DNA of 64,000 bases from Sphingobium jiangsuense. GTDB taxonomy: Bacteria > Pseudomonadota > Alphaproteobacteria > Sphingomonadales > Sphingomonadaceae. The stretch lies in NCBI RefSeq assembly GCF_014196495.1, contig NZ_JACIDT010000003.1:248001-312000 (forward strand), written 5' to 3'. Position numbers and translations under genes: made by a program. This document shows positions 18,060-28,321 of this stretch, piece after piece; the stretch's first letter is position 1; each line of letters begins with the position of its first letter. The notes beneath the pieces are model-generated. The model worked only from the letters and a program-made list of their open reading frames with translations, had not been told where the DNA came from and did no database searches.

Positions 18060-19577
18060 ATGATCGTCATCAAGGAAGCTGACCTGATCGAGAGCGTCGC
18101 CGACGCCCTGCAATATATCAGCTATTATCACCCGATGGACTATATCAAGGCGCTGGGTGAGGCCTACAAGGCCGAGCAGGGCCCGGCGGCGAAGGACGCC
18201 ATCGCCCAGATCCTGACCAACAGCCGCATGTGCGCGGAGGGGCATCGCCCGATCTGCCAGGATACCGGCATCGTCAACGTGTTCGTGAAATGGGGCCAGA
18301 ATTGCCGCCTCGAAAGCGACCGCCCGTTGCAGGAAGTCGTGGATGAGGGCGTGCGTCGCGCCTATCTCCACCCGGACAACCGCCTGCGCGCCTCGGTGCT
18401 GAAGGACCCCGCCTTCGGCCGCGTCAACACGAAGGACAACACGCCCTGCGTCCTCAATGTCGAGATGGTGCCGGGCGACAAGGTGAGCGTCGACGTCGCG
18501 GCCAAGGGCGGCGGGTCGGAGAACAAGTCCAAGTTCAAGATGATGAACCCCAGCGACAATATCGTCGACTGGGTGCTCGAAATGGTGCCGCAGATGGGCG
18601 CGGGCTGGTGCCCGCCCGGCATGCTCGGCATCGGCATCGGCGGCACGGCGGAAATGGCGACCCTGCTCGCCAAGAAGAGCCTGATGGAGCCGATCGACAT
18701 GGCCCAGCTCAAGCAGCGCGGCCCACAGAACAAGATCGAGGAGATGCGGATCGAGATTTTCGACAAGGTCAATGCGCTGGGCATCGGCGCGCAGGGGCTG
18801 GGCGGCCTCGCGACCATTCTCGACGTCAAGATCTACGACTATCCCTGCCATGCGGCGAGCAAGCCGGTGGCGATGATCCCCAATTGCGCGGCGACCCGCC
18901 ATGCGCATTTCACGCTCGACGGGACCGGCCCGGCCTATCTCGACCCGCCGAACCTCGACGAATGGCCCGACGTCAACTGGACGCCGAGCAAGGAGGCGAT
19001 CCGCGTCGATCTCGACACGCTGACGCCGGAGGTGGTGAAGAGCTGGAAGCAGGGCGACCGGCTGCTCCTCAACGGCAAGATGCTCACCGGCCGCGACGCC
19101 GCGCACAAGCGCATCCAGGACATGCTGGCGAAGGGCGAGCAACTGCCCGTCGAGTTCCGGGGCCGCGTCATCTATTATGTCGGCCCGGTCGATCCGGTCG
19201 GCGAGGAAGTGGTCGGCCCGGCCGGTCCCACCACCGCGACGCGCATGGACAAGTTCACCCGCATGATGCTGGAGCAGGGCCTGCTGGCGATGGTCGGCAA
19301 GGCCGAGCGCGGCCCGGCGGCAGTCGATGCGATCCGCGACCATCAGAGCGCCTATCTGATGGCGGTCGGCGGCGCGGCCTATCTGGTCGCCCGCGCGATC
19401 AAGGGCAGCAAGGTCGTCGGCTTCGAGGACCTCGGCATGGAGGCGATCTACGAGTTCGAGGTGAAGGACTTCCCCGTCACCGTCGCGGTGGACAGCGAGG
19501 GCAAGAACGTCCACCACCTCGCCCCGCTGGTATGGCGGGACAAGATCGCGAAAGAGGGTCTGCTCGAAAAGGCCTGA
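18060..19577 (+). CDS. Class I fumarate hydratase ([4Fe-4S], FumA/FumB type)
   Basis: TCA-cycle enzyme interconverting fumarate and malate using an oxygen-sensitive [4Fe-4S] cluster; 505 residues with fused alpha and beta domains. Candidate cluster cysteines are in RPICQDTGI, MGAGWCPPGM and IPNCAATRHAHF, and the C-terminal beta domain has GPAGPTTATRMD. GGAGGATTTACCCA precedes the ATG. It is followed by its own terminator and then by a class II fumarase gene, so the cell carries an iron-dependent and an iron-independent isoenzyme side by side. Confidence 0.94.
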   Translation: MIVIKEADLIESVADALQYISYYHPMDYIKALGEAYKAEQGPAAKDAIAQILTNSRMCAEGHRPICQDTGIVNVFVKWGQNCRLESDRPLQEVVDEGVRRAYLHPDNRLRASVLKDPAFGRVNTKDNTPCVLNVEMVPGDKVSVDVAAKGGGSENKSKFKMMNPSDNIVDWVLEMVPQMGAGWCPPGMLGIGIGGTAEMATLLAKKSLMEPIDMAQLKQRGPQNKIEEMRIEIFDKVNALGIGAQGLGGLATILDVKIYDYPCHAASKPVAMIPNCAATRHAHFTLDGTGPAYLDPPNLDEWPDVNWTPSKEAIRVDLDTLTPEVVKSWKQGDRLLLNGKMLTGRDAAHKRIQDMLAKGEQLPVEFRGRVIYYVGPVDPVGEEVVGPAGPTTATRMDKFTRMMLEQGLLAMVGKAERGPAAVDAIRDHQSAYLMAVGGAAYLVARAIKGSKVVGFEDLGMEAIYEFEVKDFPVTVAVDSEGKNVHHLAPLVWRDKIAKEGLLEKA

Positions 19578-19588
19578 GCGCAGGATTG

Positions 19589-19623
19589 AAGGGGGCGGGG
19601 AGCGATCTCCGCCCTTTGTTTTT
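19589..19623 (+). terminator. Terminator after class I fumarase
   Basis: GGGCGGGGAG and CTCCGCCC pair around a CGAT loop with one bulge, followed by TTTGTTTTT, beginning 12 bases after the stop codon. Confidence 0.75.
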
Positions 19624-19627
19624 CTAA

Positions 19628-19714
19628 CCGTTCGGGCTGAGCTTGTCGAAGCCCTGTCCTTTCTTTCTTGCCCCAAGAGAAAAGCAGCCCTTCGACAAGC
19701 TCAGGGCGAACGGG
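19628..19714. repeat. Pair of inverted REP-like elements
   Basis: CCGTTCGGGCTGAGCTTGTCGAAGCCCTG (19628-19655) faces GCCCTTCGACAAGCTCAGGGCGAACGGG (19687-19714). The two are inverted copies separated by about 30 bp, the typical paired arrangement of these extragenic palindromes. Confidence 0.8.
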
Positions 19715-19817
19715 ATAGATGGTTTACACGGAGTCCGCAGCCAAAAAGCGGACCCACGGGAGAATGAACGGGGTGTGTCGTGCCCTTCGGGGCGTTGGAA
19801 AAAGGACAGCACTTCAG

Positions 19818-21209
19818 ATGACCAATACACGCACGGAAACCGACACATTCGGCCCCATAGAGGTCGCCGCCGATCGCTATTGGGGCGCGCAGGCGGAACG
19901 ATCCCGCGGCAATTTCAGGATCGGCTGGGAAAAGCAGCCGCTCCCCATCGTGCGCGCGCTGGGCATCGTCAAGCGCGCCGCCGCCGAGGTCAACCTGGGG
20001 CTGGGGCGCCTCGATCCCAAGGTCGGCGAGGCGATCGTCGCCGCCGCGCAGGAGGTGATCGACGGTAAGCTCGATGAGCATTTCCCGCTGGTGGTGTGGC
20101 AGACAGGCTCCGGCACCCAGTCCAACATGAACGCCAATGAGGTGATCTCCAACCGCGCGATCGAGATGCTGGGCGGAGAGATGGGCAGCAAGACGCCGGT
20201 GCACCCCAATGACCATGTGAACATGAGCCAGTCGTCCAACGACACCTACCCCACTGCGATGCACGTCGCCTGCGCGGAGGAGATCGTGCACCGGCTGCTG
20301 CCCGCGCTGCGGCAACTGCACGGCGCGCTCGACGCCAAGGCGAAGGCGTGGGATCATATCATCAAGATCGGCCGCACCCACACGCAGGACGCGACGCCGC
20401 TGACGCTGGGGCAGGAATTTTCCGGCTATGCGAAGCAGGTCGAGAACGGCATCGCCCGCATCGAAAGCACGCTGCCCGGCCTGATGGAGCTGGCGCAGGG
20501 CGGCACGGCGGTCGGCACCGGCCTCAACGCGCCGGTGGGCTTCGCCGAGAAGGTCGCGGCGAAGATCGCGGAAATCACCGGCCTTGCCTTCACCAGCGCG
20601 CCCAACAAGTTCGAGGCGCTGGCCGCGCATGACGCGATGGTCTTTTCCCATGGCGCGATCAACACGGTCGCCGCCTCGCTGTTCAAGATCGCCAACGACA
20701 TCCGCCTGCTCGGCTCCGGCCCGCGCGCGGGGCTGGGCGAACTGGCGCTGCCGGAAAATGAGCCGGGCTCCTCGATCATGCCCGGCAAGGTCAACCCGAC
20801 CCAGTGCGAGGCGCTGACGCAGGTGTGCGTGCAGATTTTCGGAAACCATGCCGCGCTGACCTTCGCGGGCAGCCAGGGGCATTTCGAGCTGAATGTCTAC
20901 AACCCGGTAATGGCGTACAACTTCCTGCAATCGGTGCGGCTGATGGCCGATGCCGCGCTGTCCTTCACCGAGCATTGCGTCACCGGCATCGAGCCGCGCG
21001 AGGAGAATATCCGCGCCGGGGTCGAGCGCTCGCTGATGCTGGTGACGGCGCTGGCGCCGAAGATCGGTTACGACAACGCCGCGAAGATCGCCAAGACCGC
21101 GCACAGGAACGGCACCACGCTCAAGGAAGAGGCGCTGGCGACCGGCCTCGTCACCGAGGCGGACTATGACGAGATCGTCCGCCCGGAACTGATGACGCGG
21201 CCGGGCTGA
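19818..21209 (+). CDS. fumC: Class II fumarate hydratase
   Basis: Iron-independent, homotetrameric fumarase of the aspartase/fumarase superfamily, 463 residues. Motifs: [14 protein letters not shown], the substrate region [15 protein letters not shown], the [12 protein letters not shown] segment and the superfamily signature [13 protein letters not shown], whose mobile loop carries the catalytic serine. The start ATG 19818 gives the normal N-terminus ([12 protein letters not shown]); an open frame extends upstream to 19719 through the REP-flanked spacer but has no family sequence. It probably complements the oxygen-labile class I enzyme under oxidative or iron-limited conditions. Confidence 0.96.
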   Translation: MTNTRTETDTFGPIEVAADRYWGAQAERSRGNFRIGWEKQPLPIVRALGIVKRAAAEVNLGLGRLDPKVGEAIVAAAQEVIDGKLDEHFPLVVWQTGSGTQSNMNANEVISNRAIEMLGGEMGSKTPVHPNDHVNMSQSSNDTYPTAMHVACAEEIVHRLLPALRQLHGALDAKAKAWDHIIKIGRTHTQDATPLTLGQEFSGYAKQVENGIARIESTLPGLMELAQGGTAVGTGLNAPVGFAEKVAAKIAEITGLAFTSAPNKFEALAAHDAMVFSHGAINTVAASLFKIANDIRLLGSGPRAGLGELALPENEPGSSIMPGKVNPTQCEALTQVCVQIFGNHAALTFAGSQGHFELNVYNPVMAYNFLQSVRLMADAALSFTEHCVTGIEPREENIRAGVERSLMLVTALAPKIGYDNAAKIAKTAHRNGTTLKEEALATGLVTEADYDEIVRPELMTRPG

Positions 21210-21291
21210 CGCCATTATGGAGGGGAATGCGCGCGGCCCCATGCAACCAGCCGGAAGCCGGAGCGTTGAGCAGGACAGGGAGAAAAAGCCT

Positions 21292-21561
21292 ATGTCCTTC
21301 ACCCAGCTAGACCCGCCCATTCCCCTCGAAGTGCTCGACAAGGGCAAGGGGCTCGCCATCGGCCTCATCGATTACGGGCCGGAGCATAATCTGATCTGGG
21401 TGACGGCGATCGATGCGACCGGCGAAATCTGGTGCGCGCCCAATCCCAACGTCCGGATGCGTCAGAACTGGACGATGGGGCGGCCGAAGCCCTATGCTGT
21501 GCCCGACCATGGCTGCGCGGGAGAATCGGCCACGGTCCAGAGCATCGCCCGGCCCGATTGA
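21292..21561 (+). CDS. Conserved hypothetical protein, 89 residues
   Basis: Small soluble protein: MSFTQLDPPIPLEVLDKGKG, then LAIGLIDYGPEHNLIWVTAIDATGEIWCAPNPNVRMRQNW. The pattern of a short beta-rich domain with a WVTAID...GEIWCAPNP segment is found in small sphingomonad proteins of unknown role. CAGGGAGAAAAAG precedes ATG 21292. It stands alone between fumC and the MBL gene, on the same strand. No function can be named. Confidence 0.65.
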   Translation: MSFTQLDPPIPLEVLDKGKGLAIGLIDYGPEHNLIWVTAIDATGEIWCAPNPNVRMRQNWTMGRPKPYAVPDHGCAGESATVQSIARPD

Positions 21562-21621
21562 GCGGGGCATGCGCTGACAAGCCATCCTGAACACTCATAG
21601 CGCGCGGTTCGCGGAACGCCG

Positions 21622-22801
21622 GTGGAGAGCATGATAGCAAGAATAGGGTCGTTCGTCGCGGGCGCATTGCTCTGGGTCTGCGTGCTGGTGCTGCTCGCGG
21701 TGACGTTCGTGCCCGCCTTCCTCGACCGCATCTATTATCAGGGTGTGGTCAGCGATCATTATGACGGCCATCATTTCGAGAATCTGGAAGGCGCGATCTC
21801 CTTCCCGCTGCCGCCCGGCGTCCGCGCGACGCGGGGCAATCTGGCGACGCGCTTCCTGTTTTCGGACCCCACCCGCCCCGAATGGCCGCTCAAGGTTCCG
21901 GTGCAGCAGGACAGGCCGCCCGCGCGGGTGGAGGGCACGGCGATGCGCACCAGCTGGGTGGGGCATGCGACGGTGCTCATCCAGACCGGGGGCCTCAACA
22001 TCCTGACCGATCCCTTCTGGTCGGATTATGCCAGCCCCTTTCCGCCGCTGGGGCCGCGCCGCGTGGCGGAGCCGGGCATTGCCTTCGACGACCTTCCGCC
22101 GATCGACATCGTTGTCATCAGCCACAATCATTACGACCATATGGACGTGCCCACGCTCAGGAAGCTGTGGGACAGGGACAGGCCGCTGATCGTCACCAGC
22201 CTCGGCAACGACACGATTTTGCGCGGCGAGGGCGTGGAGGCTACCGCGCTCGACTGGGGCGGGGCGGCCGAGGCGAAGGGCGCGACCGTCCATGTGCTGC
22301 GCAACTATCACTGGTCCAGCCGCTGGGGGCGGGACCGCAACCGGGCGCTCTGGTCGGCCTTCCTGATCGAGACGCCGGGCGGCAACATCTATTTCGCGGG
22401 CGACACCGGCGCGGGCGACATGCGCTGGCCGGAGGCGGCGCGCGCCTTCGGTCCGATCCGGCTGGCGCTGATCCCGATCGGCGCGTTCCGCTTCTATCCG
22501 GGGCAGATGGAATCGAGCGCGCATATCGGCCCGGAACAGGCGGTGGAACTGTTCGACGCGCTGGCGCCCGCGCAGGCGATCCCGATCCACTGGGGTACGA
22601 TCCGCCTGTCCAACGAAGGCTGGGACACGCCGCCCCGGATGACCGACATCTTCGCGCGCTGCGCCGGGCTGGCGCCGGACAGCTTCCGCGCCCGCCGTCA
22701 GGGCGAGGCGCTGATGGTGGCGGAACGGCCCGCGCCGCGCGTGCCCGTCGATGCCGCGGCGCGGGAAGCGTGCAAGCCCGGCTCGCGCGCGCTCGCCGCA
22801 C

Positions 22802-22809
<8 letters not shown>
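21622..22809 (+). CDS. Membrane-anchored MBL-fold metallohydrolase (NAPE-PLD/UlaG-like)
   Basis: About 390-395 residues. One N-terminal membrane anchor (FVAGALLWVCVLVLLAVTFVPAF) is followed by a metallo-beta-lactamase domain: SWVGHATVLIQ and LTDPFWSDYASP, metal-binding SHNHYDHMD, then HVLRNYHWSSRWG, AGDTGAGD and IPIHWGT. The order matches the RomA/NAPE-PLD type group of zinc hydrolases, whose known substrates are phospholipids; the substrate here is unknown. Its 3' end overlaps the convergent HxlR gene by 8 bases. Confidence 0.85.
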
Positions 22810-23500
<691 letters not shown>

Positions 23501-23532
23501 GATCCTAAAAAATAACCATCTAATCTCTAAAA

Positions 23533-23548
23533 GCAACTTTAAGGTTGT
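23533..23548. promoter_or_regulatory. Candidate HxlR operator in the divergent promoter region
   Basis: GCAACTTTAAGGTTGT contains CAAC/GTTG arms in an AT-rich stretch (23505-23565), unusual in this GC-rich host, midway between the divergent start codons. Operator assignment is inferred from position and symmetry. Confidence 0.4.
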
Positions 23549-23676
23549 TAAAAATAATCAATGTGGGATCATCCGGTCATCAGATGCGAGTCGGCGCGAG
23601 GCCGCCGCCGTTGAAAAAAGCGCATGGTCCCGGCGCGCCGACAGGATCGAGGCCGGACAAATCGAGGAGAGAGACG

Positions 23677-24039
23677 ATGAGCTATGTGGATGGTTTTCTG
23701 GTGCCCGTTCCCGCCGGGAACAAGGAGGCCTATCGGGCGATGGCGGCGAAGGCCGCGGCGCTGTTCATCGAACATGGCGCGACGCGCGTGGTCGAGGCGT
23801 GGGGGGACGACATAAAACCCGGCAAGACCAATGATTTCTATACCGCGATCATCCGGGAAGAGGGCGAGGAAGCGGTCTTTTCCTGGATCGAATGGCCCGA
23901 CCGGGAAGCGCGCAACGCGGCGTGGGAAAAGATCATGGCCGACGAGCGGATGAAGCCGGAAGGCGAGATGCCCTTCGCCGGCGCGCGGATGATCTATGGC
24001 GGCTTCGACAGCATCGTCGACCTTTCGGCGGAGAAATGA
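23677..24039 (+). CDS. DUF1428 family protein
   Basis: 120 residues, a ferredoxin-like (dimeric alpha-beta barrel) small protein: MSYVDGFLVPVPAGNKEAYR, VVEAWGDDIKPGKTNDF, FSWIEWPDREARNAAWEKIMAD, GARMIYGGFDSIVD. This is the complete DUF1428 domain at normal length. GAGGAGAGAGACG precedes ATG 23677. It is the first gene of an operon with a two-domain VOC protein and an SRPBCC protein. The biochemical role is unknown, and similar clusters in other bacteria look like stress or xenobiotic response sets. Confidence 0.9.
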   Translation: MSYVDGFLVPVPAGNKEAYRAMAAKAAALFIEHGATRVVEAWGDDIKPGKTNDFYTAIIREEGEEAVFSWIEWPDREARNAAWEKIMADERMKPEGEMPFAGARMIYGGFDSIVDLSAEK

Positions 24040-24040
24040 G

Positions 24041-24844
24041 ATGGCGAACAAGCCGGGCGATTTCATCTGGTACGAACTGATGACCGGCGATGCCGACGCG
24101 GCGGAGGATTTCTACGGGGCGGTGCTGGGCTGGACCTTCACCCGCGCCGGGCCCGCCACGCCGGACTATCGCATCATCAACGCGAGCGACGAGAAGGAGG
24201 AGGAAAGGGGCGTGGGCGGCATCATGCCGATCAGCCCCGAAATGGCGGAGCATGGCGCGCGGCCGCTGTGGACCGGCTATATACTGGTCGAGGATGTGGA
24301 CGAGAGCGCCGCCGCCATCCTCGCTGCGGGCGGGTCGGTGCTGATGCCCGCGATGGACGTTCCGCAGGCCGGGCGCATCGCGATGGTCGGCGACCCGCAG
24401 GGCATTCCCTTCTACATCATGCGCCCGGCAGGCGAGGGGGAAAGCCTCGCCTTCGCCTATGACCGGCCGCGCGTCGGCCATTGCGCGTGGAACGAGCTGG
24501 TGACGCCGGACCCGGCGGGGGCGATGGCCTTCTACACCGGGCAGTTCGGTTGGGTGAAGGATGGCGAGATGGATATGGGCGCGATGGGCGCCTATGAATT
24601 CCTGCGCCACGGCACGGTGATCGGCGCGCTGATGCCCAGGCCGCCGCAAATGCCGCAGGGCGGCTGGAACCACTATTTCCGCGTCGCCGATATCGATGCG
24701 GCGGAGCGGATCGTGCGCGAAAAGGGCGGCACGATCTGGAACGGCCCGCACGAGGTGCCGGGCGGAGACTGTATCATCCAGGGCAGCGATCCGCAGGGCG
24801 CGGCCTTCGCGCTGGTCGGCGCGCGTGCAGGGAAGGAGGCATGA
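24041..24844 (+). CDS. Two-domain VOC (glyoxalase/bleomycin-resistance fold) protein
   Basis: 267 residues comprising two tandem VOC domains (about 8-125 and 140-262). Each begins with a similar signature: FIWYELMTGDADAAEDFYGAVLGWTF and CAWNELVTPDPAGAMAFYTGQFGWV. The family binds a metal and small substrates, or acts as a binding or resistance protein; the substrate is not predictable. It starts 1 base after the DUF1428 stop and overlaps the SRPBCC start by ATGA. Confidence 0.9.
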   Translation: MANKPGDFIWYELMTGDADAAEDFYGAVLGWTFTRAGPATPDYRIINASDEKEEERGVGGIMPISPEMAEHGARPLWTGYILVEDVDESAAAILAAGGSVLMPAMDVPQAGRIAMVGDPQGIPFYIMRPAGEGESLAFAYDRPRVGHCAWNELVTPDPAGAMAFYTGQFGWVKDGEMDMGAMGAYEFLRHGTVIGALMPRPPQMPQGGWNHYFRVADIDAAERIVREKGGTIWNGPHEVPGGDCIIQGSDPQGAAFALVGARAGKEA

Positions 24845-25329
24845 CCATGGACGATGCGAAGCAGGACGACCGCGAATTGTCGGTGCAATGCGCGATCGAC
24901 GCGCCGCCCGGCAAGGTGTGGGAGATCATGACCACGCGCCTTGCCGAATGGTGGTGCCCCCGGCCGTGGATGGTGGAGATCGTGGAGATGGACTGGCGTG
25001 CCGGGGGCCGCAGCGCGATGATCATGCGCGGGCCCGATGGCGAGGAAATGCCGCAGGAGGGGATATTTCTGGAGGTGTCCCCCGGCCGCCGTTTCGTCAC
25101 CACCGACGCGGTCACCCACGACATGCATCCGCAAGGGCCGTTCATGATCGGCATCTGGGAGGTCGCGCCGCAGGGCGAGGGCACGCTCTACCGCGCGAGC
25201 GCGCGGCACTGGACGGACGACGCCCGCCGGACCCACGCCGAAATGGGCTTTGCCGAGGGTTGGGCCGCCTGCGCTCGACAGCTGAAGCAACTGGTCGAAA
25301 CCGGGGCGGTGTCCGACGCCGGGGCATGA
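24841..25329 (+). CDS. SRPBCC (AHSA1/START-like) protein
   Basis: 162 residues; a single hydrophobic-pocket domain: VQCAIDAPPGKVWEIMTTRLAEWWCP, MDWRAGGRSAMIMRGPDGEEMPQEGIFLEVSPGRR and the C-terminal helix GWAACARQLKQLVE. Typical of AHSA1/SRPBCC small-ligand binding proteins that accompany HxlR/ArsR-controlled VOC genes. It is translationally coupled to the VOC gene (ATGA overlap 24841-24844). Its function is unknown. Confidence 0.88.
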   Translation: MTMDDAKQDDRELSVQCAIDAPPGKVWEIMTTRLAEWWCPRPWMVEIVEMDWRAGGRSAMIMRGPDGEEMPQEGIFLEVSPGRRFVTTDAVTHDMHPQGPFMIGIWEVAPQGEGTLYRASARHWTDDARRTHAEMGFAEGWAACARQLKQLVETGAVSDAGA

Positions 25330-25419
25330 CCCGCATGAAATAATGCTCGACAGCGCCCGAACCCGCCGCCATGGTGCGCCGCGAACAAACGGGGTACAGG
25401 GTGGCGGGGGACGAGCCAA

Positions 25420-26432
25420 GTGATCGCAACGGTGGCGACGGTCGCCTATCTGGGGCTGGAGGCGCGCGCGGTGGAGGTGCAGTGCCAGCTGGTCGCGGGA
25501 CTGCCGAACTTCATCATCGTCGGCCTTGCCGACAAGGCGGTCACCGAAAGCCGGGAACGGGTGCGCAACGCCCTCGCGGCCATCGGCCTCGCGCTGCCGC
25601 CCAAGCGCATCACCGTCAACATGTCGCCCGCCGACCTGCCCAAGGAAGGGTCGCATTATGACCTCCCCATCGCGCTCGCGGTGCTGGGGGCGATGGGCGT
25701 GGCCGATGCCGAGGCGCTCGCCCATTATGTGGTGGTCGGCGAACTGGGCCTCGACGGGCGCGTCGCCGCCAGCCCCGGCGTGCTGCTCGCCGCGCTGCAT
25801 GCGGGCGGGCGCGACATGGGACTGATCTGCCCCGCCGCGCAAGGGGCCGAGGCGGCCTGGGCGGGCAATGTCGAGGTCGTCGCCTCGCCGACCCTGTCGG
25901 GGCTGCTCAACCATCTGAAGGGCAGTGGCGTGCTGCCGCCGCCGCAGCCCGGCGGGGTGGAGGAAAGCGTGTCCGGCCCGGACCTGCGGCAGGTCAAGGG
26001 GCAGGAAAGCGCCAAGCGCGCGCTGGAGATCGCGGCGGCGGGCGCGCATAATCTGCTGATGATCGGCCCGCCCGGCGCGGGCAAGTCGCTGATGGCGAGC
26101 TGTCTGCCCGGCATATTGCCCGAACTGACGCCCGCCGAGGCGCTGGAGGTGTCGATGGTCGCCAGCGTCGCGGGTACGCTGGAGGGCGGGCGGATGACGC
26201 GGCGGCGGCCTTTCCGCGCGCCGCATCACAGCGCGTCGATGGCGGCGCTGACCGGCGGCGGGCTGCGGGTGCGGCCCGGCGAGATCAGCCTGGCTCATCG
26301 CGGCGTGCTGTTCCTCGACGAACTGCCGGAATTCCAGCGGGCGGTGCTCGATTCGCTGCGCCAGCCGCTCGAAACCGGCGAGGTGACGGTGGCGCGCGCC
26401 AATGCGCATCTGACCTTTCCGGCGCGGGTCCA
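25420..26432 (+). pseudogene. comM: comM (yifB) 5' part, interrupted by the island
   Basis: Encodes the first 337 residues of the Mg-chelatase-like AAA+ ATPase ComM, a branch-migration helicase that helps integrate DNA taken up by transformation. Start GTG at 25420. It has the N-terminal Lon-protease-like domain ([19 protein letters not shown]) and the ATPase core with Walker A GPPGAGKS and Walker [10 protein letters not shown], breaking off after [11 protein letters not shown]. The frame runs on into island DNA to 26520, adding about 29 foreign residues. The missing part continues at 40072; joining at the CA core gives 502 codons, the usual ComM length. Confidence 0.95.
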
Positions 26433-26455
26433 GCCCGCAATGCACGTATGCGATT
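26410..26455. other. attL of the comM island
   Basis: Junction of comM and island around the dinucleotide CA at 26431-26432. To the left, GCGCGGGTCCA is comM coding sequence (A-R-V-Q); to the right, GCCCGCAATGCACG is island. The same CA occurs at attR (40070-40071), where the sequence continues as comM (ACTGATCGCGGCG). A 2-bp core is what large serine integrases leave. Confidence 0.8.
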
Positions 26456-26485
26456 TTCTAACGATTAGATCGCTAGAAGAAGCAT

Positions 26486-28090
26486 ATGCCGCAAACCGCA
26501 ATCATCTATATCCGTGTTAGCTCTGCTGAGCAAAAGGACGGACTGGGTTTAGAACGTCAGAAAACCAAGGCTTTTGAGTTCGCGGCAGAGCATAGCTGGC
26601 ATGTTGAGAAGATAATCAGCGATGAGGGCAAGTCTGCCTTCCATGGCGCTAACATGCTTGAGGGCGCTGCGCTCCACCAGTTCGAGGTAGAAGCACGGCA
26701 GGGCCTTCACAAAGGCAAGGTGCTTGTTGTCGAGCATATTAACCGCTTGAGCCGCCAAGGTGCGAAACAAGCAGCTCAGTTGATTTGGTCGCTCAATGGG
26801 TTTGGCGTTGATGTAGCCACATTCAGTGCCAGCGATCGCCATATCTACCGCGCTGGTGACGGCGGCGACATGATCGACATTTTCAAGGTCGTCATACTCG
26901 CTGACCAAGCCCACCAAGAGAGCAAGGTGAAAAGCGGCTACACCAAGGCCACTTGGGAAAAGCGCTTTGCTGCGATGGCGGATGGAACTCAGACCAAGCC
27001 AATCCCCCATACCCCAACATGGATTGACCGTATCGACGGCAAGCTCGTGCTGAACGCACATCGAACCGCCGTGCTGAACGAAATTTACGATTTGTATATC
27101 AATGGTGTGGGTATCCACCGCATTGTTACGATCCTGAATGACCGTGGTGAGGCTGGATGGTCCACAGCCGTCAACAGGTCCAAGAATGGTTGGTTCTACA
27201 GCTACGTGTGGCGCTTGCTCACGAAACGGGCCGTCTTAGGTGAATATGTAACAGGTGATGGCAAGACCATCGCCGCTGATTTCTACCCGCAAGCGATCAC
27301 GGCAGAGAAATTCAATCGCGCGCAGGTTGCGCTTTCTATGCGAAAGAGCAACAGGAAGGTGCCTGCTACGCGGAACAATAGCCTCCTTACCAAGCTGGTG
27401 TATTGTTCGGAATGCGGGGGCGGTGCTCACTATGAGGAAACAGGGCACCGCGATCAGACTTACAAGCGCAAGAATGGCGAGATAGCCCACTACCGCCGTC
27501 AACGTTATCGCCGTCTCCGCTGTGATCGTGCCCGCCGCAAACACAATTGCGACAACCCCACGATCCTCAAATATGACGTGATCGAGAAGACCGTGTTAGA
27601 CGAGTTATTGCCCCGTCTGGTGGATCGCCCACAGGAGGACAGGGCCGTCAAGGAACTGCGAGCCAGTGCCGCTGAGCTTGCCCGCCAGATTGCGGTCAAA
27701 CAGCAGCAGCAATCTAACCTCTTGGATGCTCTGGGGGATAGCGCGAGCAAAGCGGTAATGGCCAGATTGGCGGCGCTTGAAGCTGAGACGGAAGCTCAAC
27801 AGAATGAGCTTGAGGCCAAAAACAAGCAATTGGACGTTCTGTTAGCAGCGCCCAGCGACAAGGACGACACCGCCCTGATTGCAGGATTACGCGCGGAGCT
27901 TGAGAGTCAGGACGACGAGGTTCGGACTTATGCTCGCGGTCGCGTGAATATCGCCTTGAGGCGATTGCTTCACCGCATTGAAATCACCCCATATGACACG
28001 TTCATCATATGGCCCGACGAGGACACGTGGTGGCGATTTGATGAGAACGGGACGCTTTTGGACGGGGAGCAGATTTGGCGCGCGGCGTAG
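26486..28090 (+). CDS. Large serine recombinase (integrase) of the island
   Basis: 534 residues. Resolvase catalytic domain at the N-terminus with Y8-I-R10-V-S12 (S12 the nucleophile), then [12 protein letters not shown]; a recombinase DNA-binding domain (about 160-290: [27 protein letters not shown]); a zinc ribbon (LVYCSECGG and [10 protein letters not shown]); and a C-terminal coiled-coil region (about 370-450, many E/A/L/Q) needed for synapsis. It starts 54 bp inside attL, the usual place for the integrase, and should catalyse attP x comM recombination. Excision would need a directionality factor, which is not evident. The comM 5' frame overlaps its start by 35 bp. Confidence 0.95.
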   Translation: MPQTAIIYIRVSSAEQKDGLGLERQKTKAFEFAAEHSWHVEKIISDEGKSAFHGANMLEGAALHQFEVEARQGLHKGKVLVVEHINRLSRQGAKQAAQLIWSLNGFGVDVATFSASDRHIYRAGDGGDMIDIFKVVILADQAHQESKVKSGYTKATWEKRFAAMADGTQTKPIPHTPTWIDRIDGKLVLNAHRTAVLNEIYDLYINGVGIHRIVTILNDRGEAGWSTAVNRSKNGWFYSYVWRLLTKRAVLGEYVTGDGKTIAADFYPQAITAEKFNRAQVALSMRKSNRKVPATRNNSLLTKLVYCSECGGGAHYEETGHRDQTYKRKNGEIAHYRRQRYRRLRCDRARRKHNCDNPTILKYDVIEKTVLDELLPRLVDRPQEDRAVKELRASAAELARQIAVKQQQQSNLLDALGDSASKAVMARLAALEAETEAQQNELEAKNKQLDVLLAAPSDKDDTALIAGLRAELESQDDEVRTYARGRVNIALRRLLHRIEITPYDTFIIWPDEDTWWRFDENGTLLDGEQIWRAA

Positions 28091-28196
28091 TTGCCCTGTC
28101 GTGCGTTCTCCTGCCCGACGAAGGCAATCTGCACCTGCCCAGCAGCCTGACAGCAGCGCCCACGTTCCCTGCGCTCAGAAGCTCAGACAGCGCAAT

Positions 28197-28211
28197 CCCA
28201 CTAGTAGTGAG
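28197..28211 (+). repeat. Island dyad motif, copy 1
   Basis: CCCACTAGTAGTGAG, with the dyad CACTA-G-TAGTG, between the convergent ends of the integrase and hxsC. Identical over 15 bp to copy 3 (opposite orientation). It marks the left edge of the HXS module. Confidence 0.7.
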
Positions 28212-28321
28212 AGCCGTTTGAAGCTATAATGTGACCAACTCGGTGACCAGAAATATTTATCTGGATGTTCCGCGCGAAGGGAAAGCGCCTAGCGTCTCAG
28301 ATACTGGAAGGCACTGGCTTT

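Noticed and set aside
17460..19676. 738-codon frame antisense to the class I fumarase
   Set aside because: Covers a gene with unmistakable fumarase motifs; the product is compositionally a reverse-strand artefact.
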